A stretch of DNA of 14,256 bases from NCBI GenBank assembly GCA_905192625.1, contig CAJJLI010000011.1, positions 1-14,256 of the forward strand, read 5' to 3'. Numbering within the stretch: the stretch's first letter is position 1; the number at the start of each line of letters is the position of its first letter. The notes beneath the pieces were generated by a model. The model did not search any database. It was not told the DNA's origin and saw only the letters and a program-made list of their open reading frames with translations. A program made the translations under genes and the position numbers. This document shows, piece by piece, positions 1 to 6,415 of the stretch. Source of the stretch: an uncultured Clostridium sp. (GTDB lineage Bacteria > Bacillota > Clostridia > Lachnospirales > Lachnospiraceae).

Positions 1-633
1 ATTAATCATCTTATTCGTTTCGTCTAATAAAGGCACATGGACTGTAATAAAGTCACATTCAGCAAAAATCTCTTCTCTTGTTTTAATATATTTAATTTCT
101 CTGGAAAGATTCCATGCATGTTCTACTGAAATATAAGGATCACATCCGTATACTTCCATACCTAAGCGATTTGCAGCATTTGCAACTAAAACACCAATAG
201 CTCCAAGACCGATAACACCTAGCTTTTTGCCTTCGATTTCTTTACCTGCAAATTTAGCCTTTTCCTTCTCAACTAATTTTGCAACATCTGGATTTTCTTT
301 TGCAGATTGTACCCAGTTGATTCCACCTACGATATCTCTTGACGCTAAGAGCATACCTGCAACCACTAATTCTTTAACACCATTTGCATTCGCTCCTGGC
401 GTATTAAATACAACAATTCCCTCTTCGGCGCATCGATCCAGTGGAATATTATTTACACCTGCTCCTGCTCTTGCAATTGCTTTTAAATTATTTGAAAATT
501 CCATATCGTGCATAGCTGCACTACGTACAAGTATAGCATCAGCTTCGTTTGTTTCTTCTGTTTTTTCATAGGTATCATTAAACAATTTTAGACCAACCAT
601 AGCGATTGGATTTAAACATTTGTATTTAGCCAT
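1..633 (-). CDS. serA: D-3-phosphoglycerate dehydrogenase (C-terminus cut by window edge)
   Basis: Catalyses NAD-dependent oxidation of 3-phosphoglycerate to 3-phosphohydroxypyruvate, the first step of serine synthesis, in the cytosol. The 211 codons visible, read from an ATG at 633, hold the N-terminal part of the D-2-hydroxyacid dehydrogenase fold: the substrate-side ARAGAGVNNI segment (about 54-63) and the Rossmann motif GLGAIG (142-147), followed by the CDPY region. The frame is open to base 1, so the rest, including any ACT domain, is outside the window. The start is set by AAGGAGG at 639-645, 5 nt before the ATG. It lies 30 nt downstream of serC on the same strand, so the two are very probably one operon, and the pairing itself supports the assignment. 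No frameshift or odd composition is seen. Confidence 0.93.
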   Translation of the reverse strand, partial: MAKYKCLNPIAMVGLKLFNDTYEKTEETNEADAILVRSAAMHDMEFSNNLKAIARAGAGVNNIPLDRCAEEGIVVFNTPGANANGVKELVVAGMLLASRDIVGGINWVQSAKENPDVAKLVEKEKAKFAGKEIEGKKLGVIGLGAIGVLVANAANRLGMEVYGCDPYISVEHAWNLSREIKYIKTREEIFAECDFITVHVPLLDETNKMIN

Positions 634-663
634 AATTACCTCCTTGCTGCATAAAGTCAGCGA

Positions 664-1746
664 TTACATATTCTCAGCTTCAAAATTCTTCATAAACTCA
701 ACAAGTTTTTCTACACCTTCAATTGGCATTGCGTTATAGATACTAGCTCTCATACCACCAACACTTCTGTGTCCTTTAAGGTTTTCAAAACCTGCTGCTT
801 TTGCTGCTTTAATAAATTTAGCATCCAATTCATCGCTACCTGTTACAAAAGGAACATTCATTAAAGAACGATCTTCTTTTACAACAGTTCCTTTAAATAG
901 CTTACTTTCATCCAAGTAATCATAAAGAATCTTCGCTTTCTTTTCGTTCAATTCTTTCATTGCTTCTAGGCCGCCCATATTCTTAAGCCACTTAAATACT
1001 TTACCGCAAATATAAATTCCATAAGCAGGAGGTGTATTATATAACGATTTGTTATCATCGTGTATTTTATATTTAAACATTGTTGGTGTTCCTGGTAATG
1101 TATCCTCCGTGATTAAATCTTCACGTATAATAACAATTACCACACCCGCTGGTCCAATGTTCTTTTGAACACCACCGTAAATTAAAGCATATTTTGATAC
1201 ATCCACTGGCTCTGATAAAAAGCAAGAAGATACATCCGATACTAAATCTTTCCCTTTTGTATTTGGTAAGGTCTTAAATTTAGTTCCATAAATAGTATTG
1301 TTTTCACAAATATATACGTAATCAGCATCTTCACTAACCGGAAGATCGGAACAATCTGGTATGTAAGAAAAAGTTTTATCTGCCGAGGAGGCAATTGCAT
1401 TCGCTTTTCCATAAATTTTAGCTTCTTCGTATGCTTTCTTTGCCCATTGACCGGTGATGATGTAATCTGCAACTTTATTTTTCATTAAATTCATAGGTAT
1501 CATTGCAAATTGTGAAGAAGCGCCACCTTGTAAAAACAAAACTTTGTAATTATCAGGGATATTCATCAAATCACGTAAGTCTTGTTCTGCTGTGTTAATT
1601 ATTTCTTCATAAGCTTTGGAACGATGGCTCATCTCCATAACGGACATTCCTGTTCCCTTATAATCTAGCATTTCTGCTGCTGCTTCTTTTAACACTTCTT
1701 CTGGTAATACTGCTGGTCCTGCGGAAAAGTTATACACTCTACCCAT
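664..1746 (-). CDS. serC: Phosphoserine aminotransferase
   Basis: Converts 3-phosphohydroxypyruvate and glutamate to phosphoserine, the second step of serine synthesis, and in many bacteria also serves pyridoxal phosphate synthesis. The protein has 360 residues, the normal family length. It shows the N-terminal FSAGPAVLP motif (7-15), the GGASSQF phosphate-binding loop (74-80), the PLP lysine K195 in GGVQKNIGPAG, and the C-terminal GHRSVGGMRASIYNAMP block (325-341). A longer frame begins at 1764, but that ATG is formed partly by the Shine-Dalgarno sequence (ATGAAGGAGG). The AAGGAGG at 1755-1761 lies 8 nt from the ATG at 1746, which gives the conserved MGRVYNFSAGP start. First gene of the serC-serA operon. 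Confidence 0.96.
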   Translation of the reverse strand: MGRVYNFSAGPAVLPEEVLKEAAAEMLDYKGTGMSVMEMSHRSKAYEEIINTAEQDLRDLMNIPDNYKVLFLQGGASSQFAMIPMNLMKNKVADYIITGQWAKKAYEEAKIYGKANAIASSADKTFSYIPDCSDLPVSEDADYVYICENNTIYGTKFKTLPNTKGKDLVSDVSSCFLSEPVDVSKYALIYGGVQKNIGPAGVVIVIIREDLITEDTLPGTPTMFKYKIHDDNKSLYNTPPAYGIYICGKVFKWLKNMGGLEAMKELNEKKAKILYDYLDESKLFKGTVVKEDRSLMNVPFVTGSDELDAKFIKAAKAAGFENLKGHRSVGGMRASIYNAMPIEGVEKLVEFMKNFEAENM

Positions 1747-1845
1747 TGTTAATTCCTCCTTCATCTTACATTATTCGCTTATTCCTAAGCAACTTTACTT
1801 AGCTATATTTTCATAATTTAAAGCTATAACACTTTAATAGACTAC

Positions 1846-1874
1846 ATTATAAGACTTTGTCAAATCTTAGTCAA
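1846..1874 (-). promoter_or_regulatory. Sigma-A promoter of serC-serA
   Basis: Read on the minus strand: -35 TTGACT (1869-1874), a 17-bp spacer and a perfect -10 TATAAT (1846-1851). Transcription would start near 1839 and give a leader of about 90 nt before serC. That leader contains a small CTAAG/CTTAG hairpin possibility but nothing I recognise as a T-box or riboswitch. Confidence 0.8.
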
Positions 1875-1894
1875 TAGCTTTTTTATTTATCTTG

Positions 1895-1923
1895 TTGCTT
1901 TCTTTTAGTAATACATATATGAT
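1895..1923 (+). promoter_or_regulatory. Possible plus-strand promoter divergent from serC
   Basis: TTGCTT (1895-1900), 17-bp spacer, TATGAT (1918-1923). The -10 is good and the -35 weak. It would start a transcript near 1930 that runs through the GC-richer intergenic island towards a T6 tract at 2180-2185. No coding frame explains such a transcript. Confidence 0.3.
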
Positions 1924-1929
1924 AGGAAT

Positions 1930-2185
1930 GTCCATAATATCCATAGTTTTTCATTTTTTAGTACGAATGGAAACTTTAATCAGTATAACCTGGGAATTTT
2001 AACAACTGATTAACTGCAAGGCACCATTACGTAACCCTACTCTATCACGTCCTAGTAGTTGAAAGTGTATTGACTACGACAAGTTTCTCGTCCGTGGGCA
2101 AATCTCTGGTCCTACGAATAGAAATCATATATAAGTCATAAGATGAGGATTAGACACCGAATAAGTTAAGTTCTAATAATTTTTT
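1930..2185 (+). other. GC-richer intergenic island, candidate noncoding RNA or gene remnant
   Basis: Between serC and the gene at 2401 there are about 650 bases without a supported gene. Within them, 2011-2120 is about 45% G+C by hand count, clearly above the AT-rich intergenic DNA around it. Local pairings visible on the plus strand include GTAGT/ACTAC (2055-2059 with 2073-2077), CGTGGG/CCTACG (2093-2098 with 2111-2116, one G-U), and ATTAGA/TCTAAT (2149-2154 with 2172-2177) followed by T6, a weak terminator-like end. All six frames are broken by stops, and no start with a ribosome binding site is seen. I do not recognise the sequence as tmRNA, RNase P, SRP RNA, a T-box or a riboswitch. It could equally be a decayed gene or a dispersed repeat. 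Confidence 0.35.
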
Positions 2186-2269
2186 AAAATCATTTCATGA
2201 AAATGTGGTGGATAGATATAGAGGTCCTGGAACGGTAAAGCTGAACCAGTTCTTTCTGCTACAATTTTG

Positions 2270-2311
2270 TTCCATATTTTTATTAGCAAAATATGGAATG
2301 TCTGTTATAAT
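2270..2311 (+). promoter_or_regulatory. Promoter with perfect 11-bp inverted repeat upstream of the small membrane protein
   Basis: The arms TTCCATATTTT (2270-2280) and AAAATATGGAA (2288-2298) are perfect reverse complements around a 7-nt centre. They overlap the -35 position (TTAGCA, 2283-2288) of a promoter with an extended -10, TG-T-TATAAT (2303-2311), at 17-bp spacing. This looks like an operator for an unknown regulator. A second possible promoter, TTGACT (2351-2356), 18 bp, TATTAT (2375-2380), lies closer to the gene but would leave only a very short leader. Confidence 0.5.
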
Positions 2312-2400
2312 AGTATTAAACATGTTTTGATACTAAGATGATCTAATTATTTGACTTCATTGAGAATATTAACATATTATAAGGTTGTCAAGGAGACGAT

Positions 2401-2757
2401 ATGAAAAGAAAATCATTTTTTAAAAAATTGTATACAAAATATTCGAAAACAATCATTTATTCAATTATTAATGCATTTTCATGTGCTTTTATTTATGCCT
2501 TTTGGACAGCCACTTATAAAATTTTAAATATGAAAGCTGGAGAATATCCTGAAGAGCCAAGAAATATTATTAATGAACGGCTTGTACAAGTATTACCTTG
2601 TATAATAGTTGAATCAATAATTAAGTGTTTGATAATCACGATAGTATTGATTATTCCAATTCTATTATATAGATTTAGAGTTGATAATAAAATTAATTTA
2701 GTTTATGAACTTAGAGTATACTTAAAGGAAAAAAAGAAGATTCGAAATGATATGTAA
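2401..2757 (+). CDS. Small two-TM membrane protein of unknown function
   Basis: I do not recognise this 118-residue protein. It has a lysine-rich N-terminus (1-17), a hydrophobic helix at about 18-40, a polar loop with the acidic, proline-containing stretch GEYPEEP (47-53), a second long hydrophobic helix at about 64-90, and a strongly basic C-terminal tail ending in KEKKKIRNDM. The positive-inside rule predicts both ends in the cytoplasm and the short loop outside. A good AAGGAG (2390-2395) lies 5 nt before the ATG, and the gene has its own promoter region and terminator, so it is likely real. It stands alone between a GC-richer intergenic island and a 3' region with two hairpins. There are no catalytic motifs. 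A regulatory or stress-related membrane peptide is possible, but no function can be assigned. Confidence 0.75.
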   Translation: MKRKSFFKKLYTKYSKTIIYSIINAFSCAFIYAFWTATYKILNMKAGEYPEEPRNIINERLVQVLPCIIVESIIKCLIITIVLIIPILLYRFRVDNKINLVYELRVYLKEKKKIRNDM

Positions 2758-2770
2758 ATATAATACAAAT

Positions 2771-2854
2771 GAAGGCACTTATAATAAAGATATTACTTTA
2801 CTAATTATGGGACAGATTATATTCCACTGCTTACGTAAATTTTATTGTGCCTTC
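2771..2854 (+). repeat. Inverted repeat in the 3' region of the small membrane protein gene
   Basis: GAAGGCAC (2771-2778) and GTGCCTTC (2847-2854) pair perfectly and are reinforced by AATAAA (2783-2788) with TTTATT (2841-2846). This gives an 84-nt hairpin with a 4-nt bulge and a loop of about 52 nt. It has no T tract, so it is not itself a terminator; a terminator follows 10 nt later. It could be a stable RNA end, a very small non-autonomous insertion or a protein-binding site. Confidence 0.5.
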
Positions 2855-2863
2855 GGTGATTAT

Positions 2864-2920
2864 AGTTCCTTCATGGTGAGAATTAGATATAATTAATTCT
2901 TATCAGGAAGGAACTTTTTT
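2864..2920 (+). terminator. Rho-independent terminator after the small membrane protein gene
   Basis: AGTTCCTTC (2864-2872) pairs with GAAGGAACT (2907-2915), with an inner AGAATTA/TAATTCT stem in between. The outer stem is followed directly by a T run at 2915-2920. It closes the plus-strand unit that starts upstream of 2401. Between here and 3100 there is only AT-rich DNA with weak AT hairpins and no gene. Confidence 0.75.
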
Positions 2921-3099
2921 ATGTCATTATTTTTAATAAACGTATTTGTTACACAGGCATATACTTGATGATCTATTTCAATCAGCGGGTGATTTTTTAT
3001 TCTTTATAACTTATTATAATAAAAATTTAATCTTAAATTTTCAAATATCCCTAAATATTTAAACTGCGAATTTTGCCTTTCTTTATATATATTTTTTCT

Positions 3100-3786
3100 T
3101 TACAACAAGTCTAAAAATCCATGTAAAATAATTGGTGCTGCTATTGAATTATATCTTTTATAAAGCAAATGAAATATCACATGTGTTACCATGATTTTAG
3201 GAATTCTAAATGGATCTATATTTAGATAGGTAGCAATATCAATTTGATATTTAATTAAATCAAGTGGAACGTGCCCGATTGCAAACATGAATCCTACAAC
3301 AAATACTGATAAATATTTAGATTTGATTAATCCATGCATCCGCGTCTGTATGTATCCTCGAAACAAAAGCTCTTCTGTAAACGAGATAACTAGAAAAAAA
3401 TAAACAACTTCACCATAAAATTTAGGAGATGTAATATTCTTATTAAATAATGATAGATTTGGTACAACAATAAAAAGGAGACTTAATGTAAATCCCAACA
3501 AAACAGATTTTCCTAGGTTCCTATTTGAAAATCCTATAGAATTTAACCCCTGGTTTCTTTTTCGTACAATTATAAATACCATGGTTATAGCAATAATTTT
3601 ATCTAAGTTTTTTAGATATACTCCTGTCTTTATAGCCAATTGAATAAAAAGGTAAAAAGACATAAAAAATACTATGTATACTGCGATTGCTAATATCCCA
3701 TCCATCTTTGTATACGTTTGAACCATTTTGTTGTAATCCATATCATCGTTGGTATCATTCATTATGTATGTTTCTTCGCTATCCAT
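3100..3786 (-). CDS. CPBP family intramembrane metalloprotease (CAAX/Rce1-like)
   Basis: A polytopic membrane protein of 228 residues in the CPBP (Abi) family, putative intramembrane proteases related to eukaryotic Rce1; bacterial members include bacteriocin-immunity and peptide-processing proteins. The three signature motifs are visible: EELLFR (E138, E139, R143), FAIGH (F168, H172) and the late HGFLD (H222, D226), with a further HVIFH (H202, H206). Hydrophobic segments run at about 30-52, 62-75, 93-110, 126-142, 160-174 and 199-222. The protein stops right after the third motif, a compact C-terminus. The start is set by GGAGGTGA ending just before the ATG at 3786. A -10 TATAAT lies at 3843-3848 on the minus strand. 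The substrate is unknown, and no peptide precursor or ABC transporter lies next to it. Confidence 0.85.
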   Translation of the reverse strand: MDSEETYIMNDTNDDMDYNKMVQTYTKMDGILAIAVYIVFFMSFYLFIQLAIKTGVYLKNLDKIIAITMVFIIVRKRNQGLNSIGFSNRNLGKSVLLGFTLSLLFIVVPNLSLFNKNITSPKFYGEVVYFFLVISFTEELLFRGYIQTRMHGLIKSKYLSVFVVGFMFAIGHVPLDLIKYQIDIATYLNIDPFRIPKIMVTHVIFHLLYKRYNSIAAPIILHGFLDLL

Positions 3787-3911
3787 TACTCACCTCCACA
3801 TGGTATCTTACACCTGTCATTATTACTTTTCAGCCTGTTTCTATTATACACTAATTCTTCCATTTTGAAATAATCGGAACTATTTTAAGCACAAAATCCA
3901 TAGTTTTTATA

Positions 3912-3932
3912 CCTGTATAACATGGCTACAGG
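3912..3932. repeat. Short inverted repeat between RHH gene and protease gene
   Basis: CCTGTA (3912-3917) and TACAGG (3927-3932) are perfect 6-bp arms with a 9-nt loop. They lie just downstream of the RHH gene and upstream of the protease promoter. There is no T tract after it on the minus strand, so it could be a weak terminator or an operator for the protease. Confidence 0.35.
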
Positions 3933-3950
3933 ATAAGAGGTGGTCATGAT

Positions 3951-4394
3951 TTAGGATGTGTAATCACTAACCTCTTTCTTTTTTATTACTTCAATGATAG
4001 TATTAGAGGCTTGTATTTTACCATAAACCTTTATTTTTTTTATTGTGGATTCAAATAATTCAACAGAGATATCACGATCTACTATTAATAATCCAGTAAC
4101 CATAACATTGACTTTAGTTAAGTTATTAAAAGATTCTTGAAGTACCGATTTTGATAATCTAATAACACCTATTCCTCCTAGTGTACGAATATTGTTATCA
4201 AATTGTACTTGTTTACTTTGGTTATATAAATTGTCAAAATCATTTGTATGTTTTTCTAGAAGTTCTCGTATTGCTATTCTGCAGAATTCACTTCTATTGG
4301 AATAAATCATATTGTCAACAAGCATATCAATTTTACCCAATTCCATAACACCTACATTAATTGTTAATTTATCCGTCTTCAGCTTACTATCCAT
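3951..4394 (-). CDS. Ribbon-helix-helix (CopG/NikR-like) transcriptional regulator
   Basis: A DNA-binding protein of 147 residues. The N-terminal ribbon-helix-helix domain comprises the strand KLTINVG (9-15), helix 1 at about 19-29, the turn YSNRSEF (31-37) and helix 2 to about 48. The C-terminal part (95-140) contains VNVMVTGLLIVDRDIS and KIKVYGKIQAS, a possible ligand or oligomerisation domain. The layout recalls NikR, but the His/Cys nickel-ligand pattern is absent: the only cysteine (C38) and the only histidine (H49) lie in the RHH part. A nickel role is therefore unlikely. AAGGAGAG just upstream sets the ATG at 4394. A dyad over its own -35 suggests autoregulation. The CPBP protease downstream on the same strand (gap of 164 nt, own -10) may be a target, but this is inference. 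Confidence 0.8.
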   Translation of the reverse strand: MDSKLKTDKLTINVGVMELGKIDMLVDNMIYSNRSEFCRIAIRELLEKHTNDFDNLYNQSKQVQFDNNIRTLGGIGVIRLSKSVLQESFNNLTKVNVMVTGLLIVDRDISVELFESTIKKIKVYGKIQASNTIIEVIKKKEVSDYTS

Positions 4395-4444
4395 TTATAC
4401 TCTCCTTTCCTTATCTATATACTCTAATTAGATGGTGTATAATT

Positions 4445-4473
4445 AATATCTCACAAATATTATTTTGTGTCAA
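4445..4473 (-). promoter_or_regulatory. Promoter and operator-like dyad of the RHH regulator
   Basis: A perfect dyad CACAAA-TATTAT-TTTGTG (4452-4469) overlaps a perfect minus-strand -35 TTGACA (4468-4473). The -10 is poor (GATATT at 4445-4450 with 17 bp, or TATTAA at 4443-4448 with 19 bp). More half sites lie upstream: TTTGTG at 4509-4514 and CACAAA at 4651-4656. The position suits repression by the RHH protein itself. The rest of 4500-4700 is AT-rich with no gene. Confidence 0.5.
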
Positions 4474-4707
4474 GGAAATAATGTAAAATATTTCTAATAA
4501 ATAGTAATTTTGTGTAATTCTGAATTTTAATATTAGAAACTAGATTACTTATAATGGAATACTTTACTCCAGGTAGATGTGGTAACCATTATTTATTATG
4601 ACAAACTTTTAGAACCACATTTACATACCAACAAATGATCTAAAATATGACACAAATGCTTTAGTCAAAAAGTAATATTAGCTCTGTTATTTAATCTCTG
4701 TAAAATA

Positions 4708-4753
4708 AATAGTGCTGTTCAAAATAGAATACTCTACTTTAAACAGCACTATT
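4708..4753 (-). terminator. Hairpin terminator after the GltD-like gene
   Basis: AATAGTGCTGTT (4708-4719) and AACAGCACTATT (4742-4753) form a perfect 12-bp stem, with an inner TAGA/TCTA pair in the 22-nt loop. On the minus strand it is followed by TTATTTTA, a mediocre T tract. It lies about 70 nt past the stop of the gene at 4822, so a terminator is the simplest reading. Confidence 0.6.
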
Positions 4754-4821
4754 GGTAGGAAAAATTCAAAAACTTATATTCAGTATAACTTTTCTTTTTA
4801 TATCAAATTTCTCTATTTAGA

Positions 4822-6039
4822 TTATAAACTACTCATATATTCATCCATTGCATCCGCAACCATCTTAGAATAATGTACCGCTTCAACAACAGTCTTTGCA
4901 CCGTTAACAACGTCTCCAGAGGCAAATATTCCAGGTCTTGATGTCTCTCCGGTTTCATTGGTAACAATAAGGCCTTTTTGATTAACTTCAATACCTTTTG
5001 TGGTCGATACGATTTTATCTTTTGGTCCTTGTGAAATAGCAACGATAATAGAATCCGATTTATATAACTTCTCACTGCCTTCAACAGCGTGCATAACACC
5101 ATCTTCATCCCATTCTACAGTCTTCATAATTGGTCCATCTTCAGTTAGCTCTACTGGAGATTTGCAAAGCTCAAAACGCACACCATCAATTTTTGCATAT
5201 TCCACTTCCAATTGGCTTGCACGAATTGCATTACGATGAGAATACACGGTTACATCACGAACACCTTTACGAATGGCTGTTCTAGCTACGTCCATTGCTG
5301 AATTACCAGCTCCGATGATTGCAAGAGAGTCCCCCAATTCATAGGAATCTGGATTTACAAGATAATCAATTGCAAAATGTACGTTGCCAAGAGTTTCACC
5401 CTTAATACGAAGGCTATTTGGTCTCCATACACCAGTTCCAATAAAGACAGCTAGATACCCGTCACGGAACAAATCGTCAATGCCAATTGCCCCGCCAATC
5501 GTAGTGTTTGGACGGAAACGGATTCCTAGTTCCAACATCTTCTTTTTATATTTATCAAGTATTGTTTTAGGGAGACGAAATTCTGGTATACCATAACGAA
5601 GAACTCCACCAATTTTTTCTTTTGTTTCAAATACAGTTACATCATAGCCACGTTTTGCAAGTATAATAGAGATTGTTATTCCTGCAGGGCCTGATCCAAT
5701 CACAGCTGCACGTTTGTTTTTCTTTTCTGCTCTTTCTAATACCATCTGATCAAAATAAGTACTGGAAATATAATTCTCAATGCTACTAATGTGAACTGGA
5801 CTTCCCTTTTTACCAAGAATACAATGACCTTCACACTGTTTTTCATGATCGCATACTAAGGAGCAAACGATAGAAAGTGGATTGTTTTCAAATACCATCT
5901 CTCCTGCTTTAGAAATACCACCATTTAAAAATTCCCCAATCATTTCTGGGATATTGGTATTTATTGGACACCCTGTTCTACATAAAGGTTTCTTACAATT
6001 CAAACATCTTTTCGCTTCGTTAACAACATGTTCTGCCAT
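4822..6039 (-). CDS. GltD-like NAD(P)H oxidoreductase (glutamate synthase small-subunit family)
   Basis: A cytosolic FAD/iron-sulfur protein of 405 residues in the family of the glutamate synthase beta subunit, NfnB and related electron-transfer subunits. The N-terminal Fe-S domain has two cysteine sets: C12, C15, C20, C24 and C59, C63, C69, C73. Then come FAD-binding GSGPAG (115-120), the IGGVLRYGIPEFRLP block (143-157), NAD(P)-binding GAGNSAMD (243-250) and the C-terminal FAD motif GIFASGDVVNGAKT (370-383). No large subunit (GltB) or NfnA lies in the window, so its partner is unknown and calling it glutamate synthase would overreach. An ATG at 6045 is only 1 nt from the AAGGAG at 6047-6052. 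The ATG at 6039 has 7-nt spacing and gives the sensible start MAEHVVNEAKRC. Divergent from the asparaginase. Confidence 0.88.
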   Translation of the reverse strand: MAEHVVNEAKRCLNCKKPLCRTGCPINTNIPEMIGEFLNGGISKAGEMVFENNPLSIVCSLVCDHEKQCEGHCILGKKGSPVHISSIENYISSTYFDQMVLERAEKKNKRAAVIGSGPAGITISIILAKRGYDVTVFETKEKIGGVLRYGIPEFRLPKTILDKYKKKMLELGIRFRPNTTIGGAIGIDDLFRDGYLAVFIGTGVWRPNSLRIKGETLGNVHFAIDYLVNPDSYELGDSLAIIGAGNSAMDVARTAIRKGVRDVTVYSHRNAIRASQLEVEYAKIDGVRFELCKSPVELTEDGPIMKTVEWDEDGVMHAVEGSEKLYKSDSIIVAISQGPKDKIVSTTKGIEVNQKGLIVTNETGETSRPGIFASGDVVNGAKTVVEAVHYSKMVADAMDEYMSSL

Positions 6040-6141
6040 TTTCATTCTCCTTTATAAACAACTTATGCATTACATACACTTCTATACTGAACGGTTGATT
6101 TCACATCATCCATTTGCATTTCTATTTTATATATCGTTTTT

Positions 6142-6169
6142 ATTATATCTATTTTCATACAAATAGCAA
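6142..6169 (-). promoter_or_regulatory. Promoter of the GltD-like gene
   Basis: On the minus strand: -35 TTGCTA (6164-6169), 16-bp spacer, perfect -10 TATAAT (6142-6147). Start near 6135, leader about 95 nt. A separate minus-strand TTGACA (6185-6190) lies just upstream, inside a palindrome, but has no good -10 at normal spacing. Confidence 0.55.
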
Positions 6170-6180
6170 CAATAGTTAAA

Positions 6181-6213
6181 ATGTTGTCAACATTTACATG
6201 TAAGCGTTTACAT
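6181..6213. promoter_or_regulatory. cre-like (CcpA/LacI-family) operator with adjacent palindrome
   Basis: ATGTAAGCGTTTACAT (6198-6213) agrees at every position with the Bacillus CcpA consensus WTGNNARCGNWWWCAW. Immediately beside it, ATGTTG-T-CAACAT (6181-6193) is a perfect palindrome. Both lie upstream of the -35 of the GltD-like gene and about 330 bp before the asparaginase start. This suggests carbon-source control, or control by another LacI-family protein, of the oxidoreductase and possibly of both genes. Confidence 0.6.
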
Positions 6214-6370
6214 TCTACTTAGAATGTCTCACTTTTAAGATTTTAAAGTTCTTATTGAATAATTGGCGTTTTTCTACTATAGTTATACTGGCTTTAAGTA
6301 ATTAAAGATTTTTTATTTTCTATATTTGTTTAGAATTACCTTATCTTTATTCAATTACTTTGTGAAGATT

Positions 6371-6397
6371 TTGCTTAATGAAACTAGACGATATAAA
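6371..6397 (+). promoter_or_regulatory. Weak candidate promoter of the asparaginase gene
   Basis: TTGCTT (6371-6376), 15-bp spacer, TATAAA (6392-6397). The spacing is short and the match modest. If used, transcription starts near 6404 and the 15-bp tandem repeats lie at the front of the leader. Apart from this, the cre-like site and the repeats, I see nothing supported in 6214-6537. Confidence 0.3.
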
Positions 6398-6415
6398 GCA
6401 TACCGTATTAACTAG

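Noticed and set aside
227..571. Plus-strand open frame of 114 codons
   Set aside because: Antisense to serA, whose conserved motifs and ribosome binding site are clear; no binding site of its own.
1242..1472. Minus-strand open frame inside serC
   Set aside because: Out-of-frame shadow of a well-conserved serC.
1747..2260. Possible serine T-box or riboswitch for serC-serA
   Set aside because: No T-box core (AGGGTGGNACCGCG) or terminator/antiterminator was found, and the strong serC promoter lies downstream of the GC-richer part.
2154..2330. Plus-strand frame open for 58 codons with a hydrophobic end
   Set aside because: No start codon with a ribosome binding site, and its end overlaps the operator and promoter of the next gene; kept only as a remark that a gene remnant is possible.
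2921..3099. Possible further terminators (AATCA-GCGGG-TGATT near 2985, AAATTTA/TAAATTT near 3022-3042)
   Set aside because: Stems are short or purely A/T; too weak to list as features.
3951..4394. Nickel-responsive regulator NikR
   Set aside because: The C-terminal domain contains no histidine or cysteine, so the nickel site is absent.
4833..5108. Minus-strand and plus-strand frames within the GltD-like gene (also 5000-5239, 5384-5596)
   Set aside because: Shadows in other frames of a gene with intact Fe-S, FAD and NAD(P) motifs.
5882..6166. Plus-strand open frame of 94 codons
   Set aside because: Antisense to the N-terminus of the GltD-like gene and its promoter; the hydrophobic end is translated AT-rich promoter DNA.
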